IMG/VR virus record: IMGVR_UViG_3300047481_002095
Location: 1-57,765 of that record
Length of the DNA stretch: 57,765 bases
From: a virus
Strand: one strand, 5' to 3'
The position numbers and the translations under genes were made by a program. This document shows, in pieces, positions 1-6,971 of the stretch; the first letter of the stretch is position 1; the number at the start of each line of letters is the position of its first letter. The notes beneath the pieces were generated by a model. It searched no databases, was not told the DNA's origin, and worked only from the letters and a program-made list of their open reading frames with translations.

Positions 1-128
1 ATTTAGACCCATATAATGGAACTGGCACTACTACAAAAGTAGCGTTTCAAATGAATAGAAATTACATTGGAATAGATAATTCAGAAAAATATTGTAAAAT
101 AGCAGAAAAAAGGATTATTGATTCCTGA
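1..128 (+). CDS. DNA methyltransferase, C-terminal fragment (cut by window edge)
   Basis: An open frame enters from the left edge (codons in phase from position 3) and stops with TGA at 126-128. It encodes DPYNGTGTTT followed by a hydrophobic stretch with NYIGID and then KYCKIAEKR. D-P-x-x-G-x-G-T-T followed by a 'R.YIGID.s..Y...A..R' segment is the SAM-binding end of beta-class N4-cytosine/N6-adenine DNA methyltransferases. The gene at 25920-26789 ends with the same arrangement (DPFGGAGTT), so this phage probably carries at least two of this class. Target sequence and N-terminus are outside the window. Confidence 0.8.
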   Translation, partial: LDPYNGTGTTTKVAFQMNRNYIGIDNSEKYCKIAEKRIIDS

Positions 129-180
129 TTTCCACATATTGGTTTGGATCGACCATTTTGAATCCATATCCGCTTATAAT

Positions 181-210
181 TTGTAAGGTAAGTAAAATTA
201 CTGTTATCAT
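181..210 (+). promoter_or_regulatory. Possible sigma70-like promoter for hldE
   Basis: TTGTAA at 181-186 and TATCAT at 205-210 are separated by 18 nt, just upstream of the HldE gene. A TATAAT also sits at 175-180 but lacks a good -35 partner. This is a weak call. Confidence 0.3.
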
Positions 211-237
211 AAAAATCTCCTAGGGAAATTATAAGTC

Positions 238-1620
238 ATGGAAAATATTTTGCAATTCCTATCTGAAAACAAAAAACTTAAAATTGCAGTTGTTGGAGAT
301 GCAATACTTGATGAATATTATGAAGTATCAGTAAAAAGAATTTCTCCAGAGTACCCAATTCCTATTCTTCTTGCTGAACAGGAAGTTCCTGAAACAAGAC
401 CGGGCGGTGCTGCAAATGTCGCATATCAATTCCAACACTTTGATGTTGATGTTAGTCTCCATTCATTTTGTGATTCAATTGCATTAAATTATTTTGATTC
501 AATAGAATTGAATGCCACACATAATTCTGTTTGTATTCCCAATAAGATTCCAAGGAAAAAAAGGTTTTTTCAGGAGAATGCACAATTAAGCAGGATTGAT
601 TTTGAAAAAGTAAATTGTGGTTTGTTGGATAATCTGTTGAAAATATATTTTGAAAATTTGTATAACAAGATGAGTGGTAAGCAATTTGATGCCATTATCT
701 ATTCGGACTACAACAAGGGTTTGTTCAACAACTTTGAAAATAATTTTTTGAGGAAAGATACGATTACAATTGTTGATTCCAAGAATGGTGACTTGAATAG
801 ATGGAAGGGTTGTACTGTTTTCAAGCCAAATGAAAAGGAAGCATTGGCTTATAGTGGAAAGAAAACTGTAGATGAAGCTGGCAAATACTTGTCTGATTTT
901 CTTGGATCATCTGTTGTTATCACACAAGCTGCAAATGGTGTAACTGTATTTGAAAATGGTAATATTCATAGGATTAAGCCAACAAAAAGTCCTGCTGTTG
1001 CAGAGTCAGTAATAGGTGCTGGCGATGCCTTTATTGCATTTCTTGCTATGGCATTGTGCAAGGGTTTTTCATTAGTTGATTCTTCTGAAATAGCTTTTAA
1101 GGCTGGAACATTGTATGTTCTCAACAAAAAGAACAAACCTTTAACGAAGAATGATATTCTGTATTCTATTGACCCATATTTAATGAAGAAGTTGAGTCCT
1201 CATGATTTGGGTTCAATAAAGAAAAAAGGCGAGAAATTGGTTTTCACGAATGGTTGTTTTGATATTTTTCATGCTGGTCATCTAGCAAGTTTGAAATTTG
1301 CCAAGAATTGTGGACACAAGTTGGTAGTTGGATTGAATTCCGATAAAAGTGTTTCTTCTTTGAAGCCGGGAAGGCCAATTATTCCAGAAAAGGAAAGAAT
1401 GGAAGTTTTGGCTTCTTGTGAGTATGTGGACTATGTTGTTTTATTTGATGAAAATACGCCTCTTCAGTTAATTCAAAAAATTAGTCCTGATGTTGTTGTC
1501 AAAGGTGCTGATTATAAAGAAGAAGATGTGGTTGGATATGGACTGGCAGAAATAAAAAGATGCCCTCTTGTGGAGGGCATCAGTACAACGAAAATTATTG
1601 AAAAGATAAAATCTGTTTAG
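238..1620 (+). CDS. hldE: Bifunctional heptose-7-phosphate kinase / heptose-1-phosphate adenylyltransferase (HldE/RfaE-like)
   Basis: The 460-residue protein has the full two-domain plan of bacterial HldE (about 475 aa). Residues about 15-310 form a PfkB/ribokinase-type kinase with GDAILDEYY, a PGGAANVA segment and the catalytic GAGDAF. Residues about 335-460 form a nucleotidyltransferase with TNGCFDIFHAGH (HxGH) and LNSDKS. In bacteria the two halves phosphorylate D-glycero-beta-D-manno-heptose 7-phosphate and then transfer AMP to make ADP-heptose, the LPS inner-core donor. AGGGA lies about 13 nt upstream of the ATG, a long spacing. The stop overlaps the convergent minus-strand gene by 4 nt. 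A GT9-like transferase at 22008-22811 could use the product. A related nucleotide-sugar substrate cannot be excluded. Confidence 0.88.
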   Translation: MENILQFLSENKKLKIAVVGDAILDEYYEVSVKRISPEYPIPILLAEQEVPETRPGGAANVAYQFQHFDVDVSLHSFCDSIALNYFDSIELNATHNSVCIPNKIPRKKRFFQENAQLSRIDFEKVNCGLLDNLLKIYFENLYNKMSGKQFDAIIYSDYNKGLFNNFENNFLRKDTITIVDSKNGDLNRWKGCTVFKPNEKEALAYSGKKTVDEAGKYLSDFLGSSVVITQAANGVTVFENGNIHRIKPTKSPAVAESVIGAGDAFIAFLAMALCKGFSLVDSSEIAFKAGTLYVLNKKNKPLTKNDILYSIDPYLMKKLSPHDLGSIKKKGEKLVFTNGCFDIFHAGHLASLKFAKNCGHKLVVGLNSDKSVSSLKPGRPIIPEKERMEVLASCEYVDYVVLFDENTPLQLIQKISPDVVVKGADYKEEDVVGYGLAEIKRCPLVEGISTTKIIEKIKSV

Positions 1621-2819
1621 CGTTTTCTTCTTTTCTTGAGATTGTTTTCAGCTTGCTCTATTGTCAAAACTCCTGAAAGAACAAGAAGTTGTTCATTCAT
1701 GCTTAAACCGGGATGGAATGTTGATGCTGTTTGCAATGCAGGGGTGGTTCCTCCCATATTTGCGCCTCCTGCGTTTGGAGCAGATGTCTGAATTGATTTA
1801 TTGAAATTTTGGTTGGGTTGAAATTGCACAGCAGAGCTAGAAGCGTTATTTGTGTTCTGCTGTGAAGATTGACCGTCCATTTTGGGAGCATTTATAGTTG
1901 TTGGATTTGCTTTGCCTGTAGTAACACCGCTATATGCGGCAACTCCAGAATCAGACAATGCTTTTCTAAGTGCTGCGCTAAGAGGAGATTTGATGTCAAG
2001 CATTCCATCATTAGCTGCTTTTGCAAGAGCTTGAAGAACTGCGTCTTTATCCATGCCATCAGGAGGCACGACTGGCATTTCCTCTCTAGGAAGATTGGTT
2101 TTATTCTGTTTTTGTTCTGCGCTAATATTGTCTATGTTTGTTAAAAGTATATTCAAACCAGTATTTGAGTCACCATTAGCACCTTCTATTTTTGCTAAAA
2201 GTTCTGGACTAATTTGTCGGACTTTGTTTTTTAAATTTTCAAAAGCTTCAGCAATACTTTCGCCTTTTGCTGAATTGCCTTGCATAACTCCTAGTTCACC
2301 TACAGTATATGCATTCAATACTGTAATAAGTTTTTTCAAAGGCAAGTTCATTTTTAGAACATTAACATTTTTATTTGGATATAAAACAAGAGCAGCAGCC
2401 CACCTATGGTGGCCGTCCATGATTGCATTATCTTCCGAAACAATAGCTTGCATATTTGAAAGGAATTCAGGTTTTGTAATACCTGTTTCTATCATTCCTT
2501 TGACTTTATCCGAAACCAAAGTTGCCTGTGTTGGGCTGAGAAGGCTTGGTTGTATAGGGGTAAATTTTGCTGTAATTTTATCGTCAGAAGGATTGTTATC
2601 ATTACCTCCACCCTTGGCTAAACTTTGTGCAATTTCTGGATTGGAAGCAAATTTTGAAAGAGGAATGGGGTCTGCTCCCATCCCTAATTCAACATCTCCA
2701 CTTTGGTCACTATCACCGGCTCCCATACCAAAAGCAGAAACAGCCTTTCCTGCCATATTATCTTCTCTCAAAAGTCTTGATCTGCTTACTTGACGATAAA
2801 ATTCAGCAAAACTTTTCAT
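1617..2819 (-). CDS. ParB/sulfiredoxin-like domain protein with capsid-targeting-like leader
   Basis: 400 residues. The N-terminus is MKSFAEFYRQ and then RLLRE, which resembles the T4 internal-protein leader (MKTYQEF type) followed by an L-x-E prohead-protease site. Around residues 75-165 there is a ParB-like region: a PIQPSLLSPTQ segment, then SEDNAIMDGHHRWAAA, the signature D-G-H-H-R of the ParB/Srx NTPase-nuclease fold. The C-terminal half is low in complexity (N, Q, S, A rich) and ends in KKRRKR. I infer a DNA-acting protein packed into the head and delivered on infection. The neighbouring minus gene upstream is the Cys-rich peptide at 2832-3062. Confidence 0.65.
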   Translation of the reverse strand: MKSFAEFYRQVSRSRLLREDNMAGKAVSAFGMGAGDSDQSGDVELGMGADPIPLSKFASNPEIAQSLAKGGGNDNNPSDDKITAKFTPIQPSLLSPTQATLVSDKVKGMIETGITKPEFLSNMQAIVSEDNAIMDGHHRWAAALVLYPNKNVNVLKMNLPLKKLITVLNAYTVGELGVMQGNSAKGESIAEAFENLKNKVRQISPELLAKIEGANGDSNTGLNILLTNIDNISAEQKQNKTNLPREEMPVVPPDGMDKDAVLQALAKAANDGMLDIKSPLSAALRKALSDSGVAAYSGVTTGKANPTTINAPKMDGQSSQQNTNNASSSAVQFQPNQNFNKSIQTSAPNAGGANMGGTTPALQTASTFHPGLSMNEQLLVLSGVLTIEQAENNLKKRRKR

Positions 2820-2831
2820 GTTATTTTCCTT

Positions 2832-3062
2832 TTATTTGCAAGAGCATTCGGTTTTTCCACAAGATTTGCAACAAGTGCAAAGTTCACAACAGGCACCATT
2901 TGCAGAACAACATCCTTCTAGAGCGCAACATGGGCAACCACATTGGCAAAAACATTTTTCACAAAGGCATTTCTCATTTGATTTTATGAATCCGGCAAAT
3001 ATAAAACTTGAAATTATCAGTACAGCAATCGTACCTAACAAGGAATCTATCCAGTTATACAT
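2832..3062 (-). CDS. Small membrane-anchored Cys-rich protein
   Basis: 76 residues. The start is firm: AGGAGG lies 6 nt before ATG. Residues about 5-27 form one hydrophobic helix (LLGTIAVLIISSFIFAG). The remaining 48 residues contain 18 cysteines in C-x-C, CC and C-x-x-C patterns. The density recalls metallothioneins or Zn/Cu-binding peptides, but I do not recognise a family. With no cleavable signal visible, the Cys domain could be cytoplasmic and metal-binding or periplasmic and disulfide-bonded. The gene is divergent from the HNH gene at 3095 and lies directly upstream of the ParB-domain gene on the same strand. Confidence 0.75.
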   Translation of the reverse strand: MYNWIDSLLGTIAVLIISSFIFAGFIKSNEKCLCEKCFCQCGCPCCALEGCCSANGACCELCTCCKSCGKTECSCK

Positions 3063-3094
3063 GATGCCTCCTCATATAATTTATTTAGATATAT

Positions 3095-3382
3095 ATGCGT
3101 AAAAAACACAGAATAAATAAAATTGCAAAAAAAAAGGCAGAAGGCAAATGCCGTTTTTGTTCTTGTGACAACTATGAGCTTTTAGATGTTCATAGAATCA
3201 TAGAAGGAAATCAGGGTGGCATTTATAGCGATCAAAATACAGTTGTAGTATGTGCTAATTGCCACAGAAAAATTCATGCTGGTATAATCAAGATAGACAG
3301 GCAATATCCTACAATGTCTGGTAGACTGTCACTACATTATTGGATTGAAGGAAAAGAATACTGGTCAGTAGAGGAAAGGTGA
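3095..3382 (+). CDS. HNH endonuclease
   Basis: 95 residues. A C-x-x-C pair (CRFCSC, residues about 19-24) is followed by VHRIIEGNQGG, N-x-V, and C-x-x-CHRKIH, the zinc-finger-braced beta-beta-alpha HNH fold. Small stand-alone HNH proteins in phages are homing endonucleases or take part in packaging. The start has no clear Shine-Dalgarno (an AT-rich TTTAGATATAT precedes it), so it may be read from a short leader. The 3' end overlaps a GTG start and lies 3 nt before the more likely ATG of the next gene. Confidence 0.8.
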   Translation: MRKKHRINKIAKKKAEGKCRFCSCDNYELLDVHRIIEGNQGGIYSDQNTVVVCANCHRKIHAGIIKIDRQYPTMSGRLSLHYWIEGKEYWSVEER

Positions 3383-3384
3383 AT

Positions 3385-3777
3385 ATGCGTACATTCAAGC
3401 AATTTTGCGAATCGATGGTTGATCTTGATCATTACGCACAAGTGAGCGATCAGGCATTGGATAATGAATATAAATATGGCAGATCAAAACCGGGTACATT
3501 TGGATATGAGGCCAATAAGGGAAGTGCAAAGTTTGCTCTTGAATTGATGCAGAAAGGTGAAACTGATATTGAGGTTCTTTCTGACGCAATCCATAAAGGT
3601 TGGTCAAGTGTAGCCACTACTTATGATGATCCGGTTTATGCCACAAAACCTGAGAAAAAATCAAATCGCCTTAAACTTGCAGAAACACCTTATTCTTCTT
3701 TGCCAGAACAAGAAAAAGAAAAGGATAGAGTTGTGGCCAGAGCTTTGCTTAAAGCATATCAAGAAAATCACGAATAA
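3385..3777 (+). CDS. RyR-domain protein with possible capsid-targeting leader
   Basis: About 131 residues from the ATG at 3385, preceded by GAGGAAAGG. The C-terminal part carries the RyR-domain signature: W-x(n)-R-L-K-L-A-x-T-PYSSLPEQEKEKDR and then VARALL, a small helical domain found in ryanodine receptors and widely in phage and bacterial proteins. The first residues, MRTFKQFCESM, match the leader found on several proteins here (M-x-T-F-x-x-F), although no clear L-x-E cleavage site follows. RyR domains have been linked to ligand or nucleotide sensing; its use in this phage is unknown. Confidence 0.7.
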   Translation: MRTFKQFCESMVDLDHYAQVSDQALDNEYKYGRSKPGTFGYEANKGSAKFALELMQKGETDIEVLSDAIHKGWSSVATTYDDPVYATKPEKKSNRLKLAETPYSSLPEQEKEKDRVVARALLKAYQENHE

Positions 3778-3793
3778 GTAACTAGCTTATTTC

Positions 3794-4384
3794 ATGATAT
3801 CTTCATTAGGAAATGGACTTACAGTTGTTATTGATTGTGATTACACAACACATCATGAATGGATGTCCTTTTTAACATTCTGGTCTTTGTTGAAAAACCT
3901 TCCTGAGGCAAGAGTTGTTGTTACTTGCGTCAGGAAAGGTATGAATATGGAAATATTTATTTGGCCAAGAAGATGCCAGATTCCCATCTTGTATCATAGG
4001 CCCATGACAAAAGAAGAACTTCATCATTTCGTAATAACTCATACCAAATCAAATGCAACCAAGAATGTTATCATTATTGATCCATCTATTGTTTTTTTAA
4101 GAGACTTTGAAGAAGGTTGTTTTGATCCAAATTCACTTTTGGATCATATTACAACTTGCGGAATAGAAGGACTGATAGATGATGTGAAAACTGATAATCC
4201 TGTTGTTTGTTGCGATTACTCAAATGGTTGGGGAAAGTTTGTTACATCTCAATGGATAAATAAATCAAGTGTCCCTCTTTCAAGTACAAACTTCGCAAGT
4301 ACGGACATGAGCGTAAATGAAAGAAGAATGTCCGATATTTGGAAATCAGCAACTAAGATATATCAAAATATATCAAGGGGTTAA
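3794..4384 (+). CDS. Conserved-looking protein of unknown function
   Basis: 196 residues, soluble, alternating beta and alpha segments. TVVIDCDYT near the start and NVIIIDPSIVFLRDF around residues 91-105 look like strands ending in acidic residues, as in GT-A nucleotide-sugar transferases (D-x-D), but no diagnostic motif is clear. It is followed 1 nt after its stop by the ATG of the next gene, which takes its Shine-Dalgarno from the end of this one. Function not assigned. Confidence 0.7.
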   Translation: MISSLGNGLTVVIDCDYTTHHEWMSFLTFWSLLKNLPEARVVVTCVRKGMNMEIFIWPRRCQIPILYHRPMTKEELHHFVITHTKSNATKNVIIIDPSIVFLRDFEEGCFDPNSLLDHITTCGIEGLIDDVKTDNPVVCCDYSNGWGKFVTSQWINKSSVPLSSTNFASTDMSVNERRMSDIWKSATKIYQNISRG

Positions 4385-4385
4385 T

Positions 4386-4670
4386 ATGAGAAAATACAAT
4401 TACGATGACAATGATGAGTTTCGTGAGGACATTGACAAGTTCTTTTCAGATAACAATGACTCTCCTTCTAATTATGATGATATTTTGCATGAGGAATTTG
4501 CTCTTCAGCAAGAGAGAATTGATGTTCAGAACAGGGACATTGATATTAAGATCATGAGAACTGCTGTGAGAGTTTGTGAAAAGACATTTCTTTGGTGCTT
4601 TATGTCAATTCCTACTCGCATGAAAATGATTTCCGATGCATATAAGAAACTTAAAAAACTAGAGGAATAA
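4386..4670 (+). CDS. Small acidic protein, unknown function
   Basis: 94 residues from the ATG at 4386, chosen because AGGGG lies a few bases upstream; a longer frame upstream overlaps the previous gene. The N-terminus is very acidic and Asn/Asp-rich (YDDNDEFRED), followed by a helical segment with VRVCEKTFLW. No family recognised. It is in tight series with the FmdB-like gene. Confidence 0.65.
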   Translation: MRKYNYDDNDEFREDIDKFFSDNNDSPSNYDDILHEEFALQQERIDVQNRDIDIKIMRTAVRVCEKTFLWCFMSIPTRMKMISDAYKKLKKLEE

Positions 4671-4671
4671 A

Positions 4672-5007
4672 ATGCCTTTTTACGAATTTTGTTGCAAGAA
4701 ATGTGATACAGTATATGATGAACTTTGTTCTCATGATCCATCAGGCAAATACAAGGATGTATCTTGCCCCAAATGCAAAAGCAAATCAAAGAAGAAATTG
4801 ATGTCTGCTTGCAAATATCAATTCTCAAATCCAGAAGGAACAGACCGCTGGAATAGTGAATCAAGCGGTCATGACTATAGGTTTAATCATAACTTGCCAA
4901 AAGTTCTGTCTGAAAGACAAAAGGCAGAAGAAGCAGGAAAGAACCCAAATCCTTACAATAATATCAATGATTTGAGTAGTGACGATTCTTGGGGCGAAGT
5001 GAAGTAG
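4672..5007 (+). CDS. FmdB-type zinc-ribbon protein
   Basis: 111 residues. It begins MPFYEFCCKKC and continues to CPKC about 20 residues later, the paired C-x-x-C zinc ribbon with 'P-x-Y-E-x-x-C' that defines the FmdB regulatory-protein family. The C-terminal half is hydrophilic and probably disordered. GAGGAATAA gives a good Shine-Dalgarno. Such zinc ribbons are common in large phages; the binding partner is unknown. Confidence 0.75.
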   Translation: MPFYEFCCKKCDTVYDELCSHDPSGKYKDVSCPKCKSKSKKKLMSACKYQFSNPEGTDRWNSESSGHDYRFNHNLPKVLSERQKAEEAGKNPNPYNNINDLSSDDSWGEVK

Positions 5008-5072
5008 ATTCTTCCAATCTAAGCCAATTCTTGAAGTTTAGTATTGTTTCACCCATTTAGGCTAGATACTGT

Positions 5073-5495
5073 ATGATGCGTTTTCATGAATGGCTGCGAC
5101 TCAGAGAAGGAGCAGTCACCTACAATTATGACCGAGTAGCATTCGCCCGATTGCCTTGGGACTGGCAAGCGATGCGGCGTTTGAAGATTGTCCAGCCAAT
5201 GTTCTACTTCCCAAAGAATACTTGGGTGAACGGTCAACCTCCGCAGGAGGAGGACTGGCAGTACGCCCTCATCACCAAGCAAAATTTGGACAACACGCCG
5301 TCAGATGAATTGTCTGCGACGAACCCGCATACTGGCAATCCACCAGACGAAGCTCACTTTCGTCAATACCTGACAAATCCGCAGGCATGGTATGACGACA
5401 AGATAGATCAGGTCTACAACAGCATTAAGATGGTCGGCAAAAGACCTGAAGACTTCGGCGGCAAGGACATTCGGCAATATTCTCAGAATTCCTGA
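5073..5495 (+). CDS. Protein with capsid-targeting-like leader, GC-richer than its surroundings
   Basis: 140 residues. The N-terminus MMRFHEWLRLREG fits the window's leader (F-x-E-W-L) and is followed at once by L-R-E, a good prohead-protease site. The body is Trp/Tyr/Pro-rich with no family recognised. Codon use (many GCG, CGG, CCG and GGC) is unlike the AT-rich neighbours and like the adjoining TnpB gene, so the whole block may have arrived together, perhaps from a related phage. Two start codons are adjacent (5073, 5076), with no strong Shine-Dalgarno for either. Confidence 0.65.
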   Translation: MMRFHEWLRLREGAVTYNYDRVAFARLPWDWQAMRRLKIVQPMFYFPKNTWVNGQPPQEEDWQYALITKQNLDNTPSDELSATNPHTGNPPDEAHFRQYLTNPQAWYDDKIDQVYNSIKMVGKRPEDFGGKDIRQYSQNS

Positions 5496-5510
5496 CGAAA
5501 AATAAAGCCT

Positions 5511-5535
5511 GCCATACTAACTAATGCTGTATGGC
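5511..5535 (+). repeat. Left-end hairpin of the TnpB element
   Basis: GCCATAC / GTATGGC, 7 bp with an 11-nt loop. Subterminal hairpins of this kind are recognised by TnpA in the IS200/IS605 family. Here it also covers the tnpB start codon. Confidence 0.5.
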
Positions 5536-6742
5536 GAAGGAGCATAAACCAAACCTGTATTCGTACCGCTTTCGGCTCTACCCGAACAAAGAACAGCGTA
5601 TCTTGCTGTCCAAACACTTCGGGGCGATCCGTTTTGTGTACAACCACTTCCTCGCCAGCCGCAAGGACAAGTATCTAGCCAGCAAGAAGTCCAGCAACTA
5701 CTACGGCGATTGCAAACTCTTGACCGAGTTGAAGAAAAAGCACCTCTGGATGAAAGAGGTATACTCGCAGTCGTTGCAGTTTAGTCTCAAGTGCTTGGAC
5801 GCCGCCTACAACAATTTCTTTGCAGGACGAGGTAAGTTCCCTGTCTTCAAGAAGAAGCAAGGTCATCAGTCCTTCCGAATACCGCAGAATGTCAAAATTG
5901 GTGACAACCATCTGTATATCCCGAAGTTCTTGGAAGGGATCAAGATGGTCAAGCATCGTGAAGTCGAAGGCACAATCAAGTTTGCCACGATCAGCAGGAA
6001 CAAGGTTGGGCAGTATCATGTCAGCATCACCGTCGAGCGAGACATGCCTATGCTGCTACCAGTTGACGCTGAGATTGGTGTGGACTTAGGCATCAAGACG
6101 CTGGCGACTTGCAGCGACGGGAAGGTATATGAGAACATCAAGCCATACCGCCAGTTGAAACGCAAACTCAAGATGGCACAAAGGCGGTTAAGTAGGAAGA
6201 AGAAAGGTAGCAAGAACCAAGAGCGAGCCAGAAGGAAGTTAGCCAAGATACATCTGAAGGTGAAGAACATCAGGACTGACCATCTGCACAAGACGACAAC
6301 CAAGATCATCCGTGAAAACCAAACGGTCTATTTGGAGTCGTTGAATGTATTGGGCATGATGAAGAACCATTGTCTCGCAGGAGCGATTGCCGATGCCTCG
6401 TTCTATGAGATACGCAGGCAGTTGGAGTACAAGGCGGGTTGGTATGGGCGAACGGTCAAGTATCTGGATCGTTGGTTCCCGTCGAGCAAAACTTGTTCTG
6501 AGTGTGGCTTCATCAAGCAGGACTTGAAGTTGAAGGATCGGGAGTGGAATTGCCCTCGCTGCGGGACACATCATGACCGTGATCTGAACGCAGCGAGGAT
6601 GATCTTGAAGCAAGGTAAGATAGAAGGAAAACTACCGTTGGAACGACGGGAAGTAAAGCGTGTGGACTTAGAGGAAATCCGACTGAACTATCAGTCGGCT
6701 AAGGTTGAGACACGAAGCCACTCCCCTTTAGGGGGGCGGTAG
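5531..6742 (+). CDS. tnpB: TnpB, RNA-guided RuvC nuclease of IS605 family
   Basis: 403 residues, full length for the family. Visible in order: an N-terminal YSYRFRLYPNKEQ wedge strand, a helical region, RuvC-I EIGVDLGIKTLAT (catalytic Asp), RuvC-II TVYLESLNV (catalytic Glu), a zinc ribbon CSECG...CPRCG, and RuvC-III HHDRDLNAARM (catalytic Asp). All three acidic residues are present, so the enzyme should be active. TnpB proteins use an RNA made from the 3' end of their own gene to cut DNA next to a short motif, which helps keep the element in place. Base composition differs from the neighbouring phage genes. Confidence 0.93.
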   Translation: MAKEHKPNLYSYRFRLYPNKEQRILLSKHFGAIRFVYNHFLASRKDKYLASKKSSNYYGDCKLLTELKKKHLWMKEVYSQSLQFSLKCLDAAYNNFFAGRGKFPVFKKKQGHQSFRIPQNVKIGDNHLYIPKFLEGIKMVKHREVEGTIKFATISRNKVGQYHVSITVERDMPMLLPVDAEIGVDLGIKTLATCSDGKVYENIKPYRQLKRKLKMAQRRLSRKKKGSKNQERARRKLAKIHLKVKNIRTDHLHKTTTKIIRENQTVYLESLNVLGMMKNHCLAGAIADASFYEIRRQLEYKAGWYGRTVKYLDRWFPSSKTCSECGFIKQDLKLKDREWNCPRCGTHHDRDLNAARMILKQGKIEGKLPLERREVKRVDLEEIRLNYQSAKVETRSHSPLGGR

Positions 6743-6755
6743 TTCACACTATGAA
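6600..6755 (+). ncRNA. Probable omega RNA (reRNA) scaffold of TnpB
   Basis: In this family the guide RNA overlaps the 3' end of tnpB and the right end. The strong hairpin at 6723-6736 and the conserved-looking GGTAGTTCAC fit its 3' part. The guide would then be the flanking phage sequence starting near 6755. Extent is inferred. Confidence 0.4.
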
Positions 6756-6846
6756 ATAATTTGCCTTGAAACCAAATAAATGTTATCAATGAACTATAAT
6801 TGGTGCCACTATCATACATTTCGTCAGGACTGATATGTGTTTCCAT
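6691..6846 (-). pseudogene. 5' remnant of a minus-strand gene interrupted by the TnpB element
   Basis: A minus-strand frame starts at ATG 6846 with AAGGAAAT just upstream, a good Shine-Dalgarno. It reads METHISPDEMYDSGTNY and then a hydrophobic stretch, enters the right end of the TnpB element near 6755, and stops there at 6691. Only about 30 codons are phage sequence. I infer that the element inserted into this gene. I could not find the rest of the gene on the left side of the element, so a deletion or a larger replacement may have occurred. Confidence 0.4.
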
Positions 6847-6895
6847 TTTATTTCCTTAAAACTATTTAGCAAAATTAAATTTTTTATGCTTTGAT

Positions 6896-6924
6896 TTGTT
6901 CTTGATTTTTTGGGTTCTTATAAT
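6896..6924 (+). promoter_or_regulatory. Sigma70-like promoter for the prkA operon
   Basis: TTGTTC at 6896-6901 and a perfect TATAAT at 6919-6924 with a 17-nt spacer. The predicted start leaves a leader of about 40 nt before prkA. Confidence 0.55.
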
Positions 6925-6971
6925 TAATTTGGGAAATCGTAAAAACCTTGTATTCTTATATCGGGGGCAAA

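Larger units (their letters stand above)
5505..6755 (+). mobile_element. IS200/IS605-type element with tnpB only (IS1341-like)
   Basis: No TnpA transposase is present; the element holds only TnpB. The left side carries a perfect 7-bp hairpin (GCCATAC at 5511-5517, GTATGGC at 5529-5535) overlapping the tnpB start. The right side has CCCCTTTAGGGGGG (6723-6736) and then CGGTAGTTCAC, typical of IS605-family right ends. Both outer limits are approximate. GC content is clearly above that of the flanks. The right end cuts into a minus-strand reading frame (see 6691-6846). Confidence 0.7.

Noticed and set aside
2053-2793. Long + strand frame opposite the ParB-domain gene
   Set aside because: Antisense shadow: no ribosome site, no recognisable domain, and the minus-strand gene explains the sequence.
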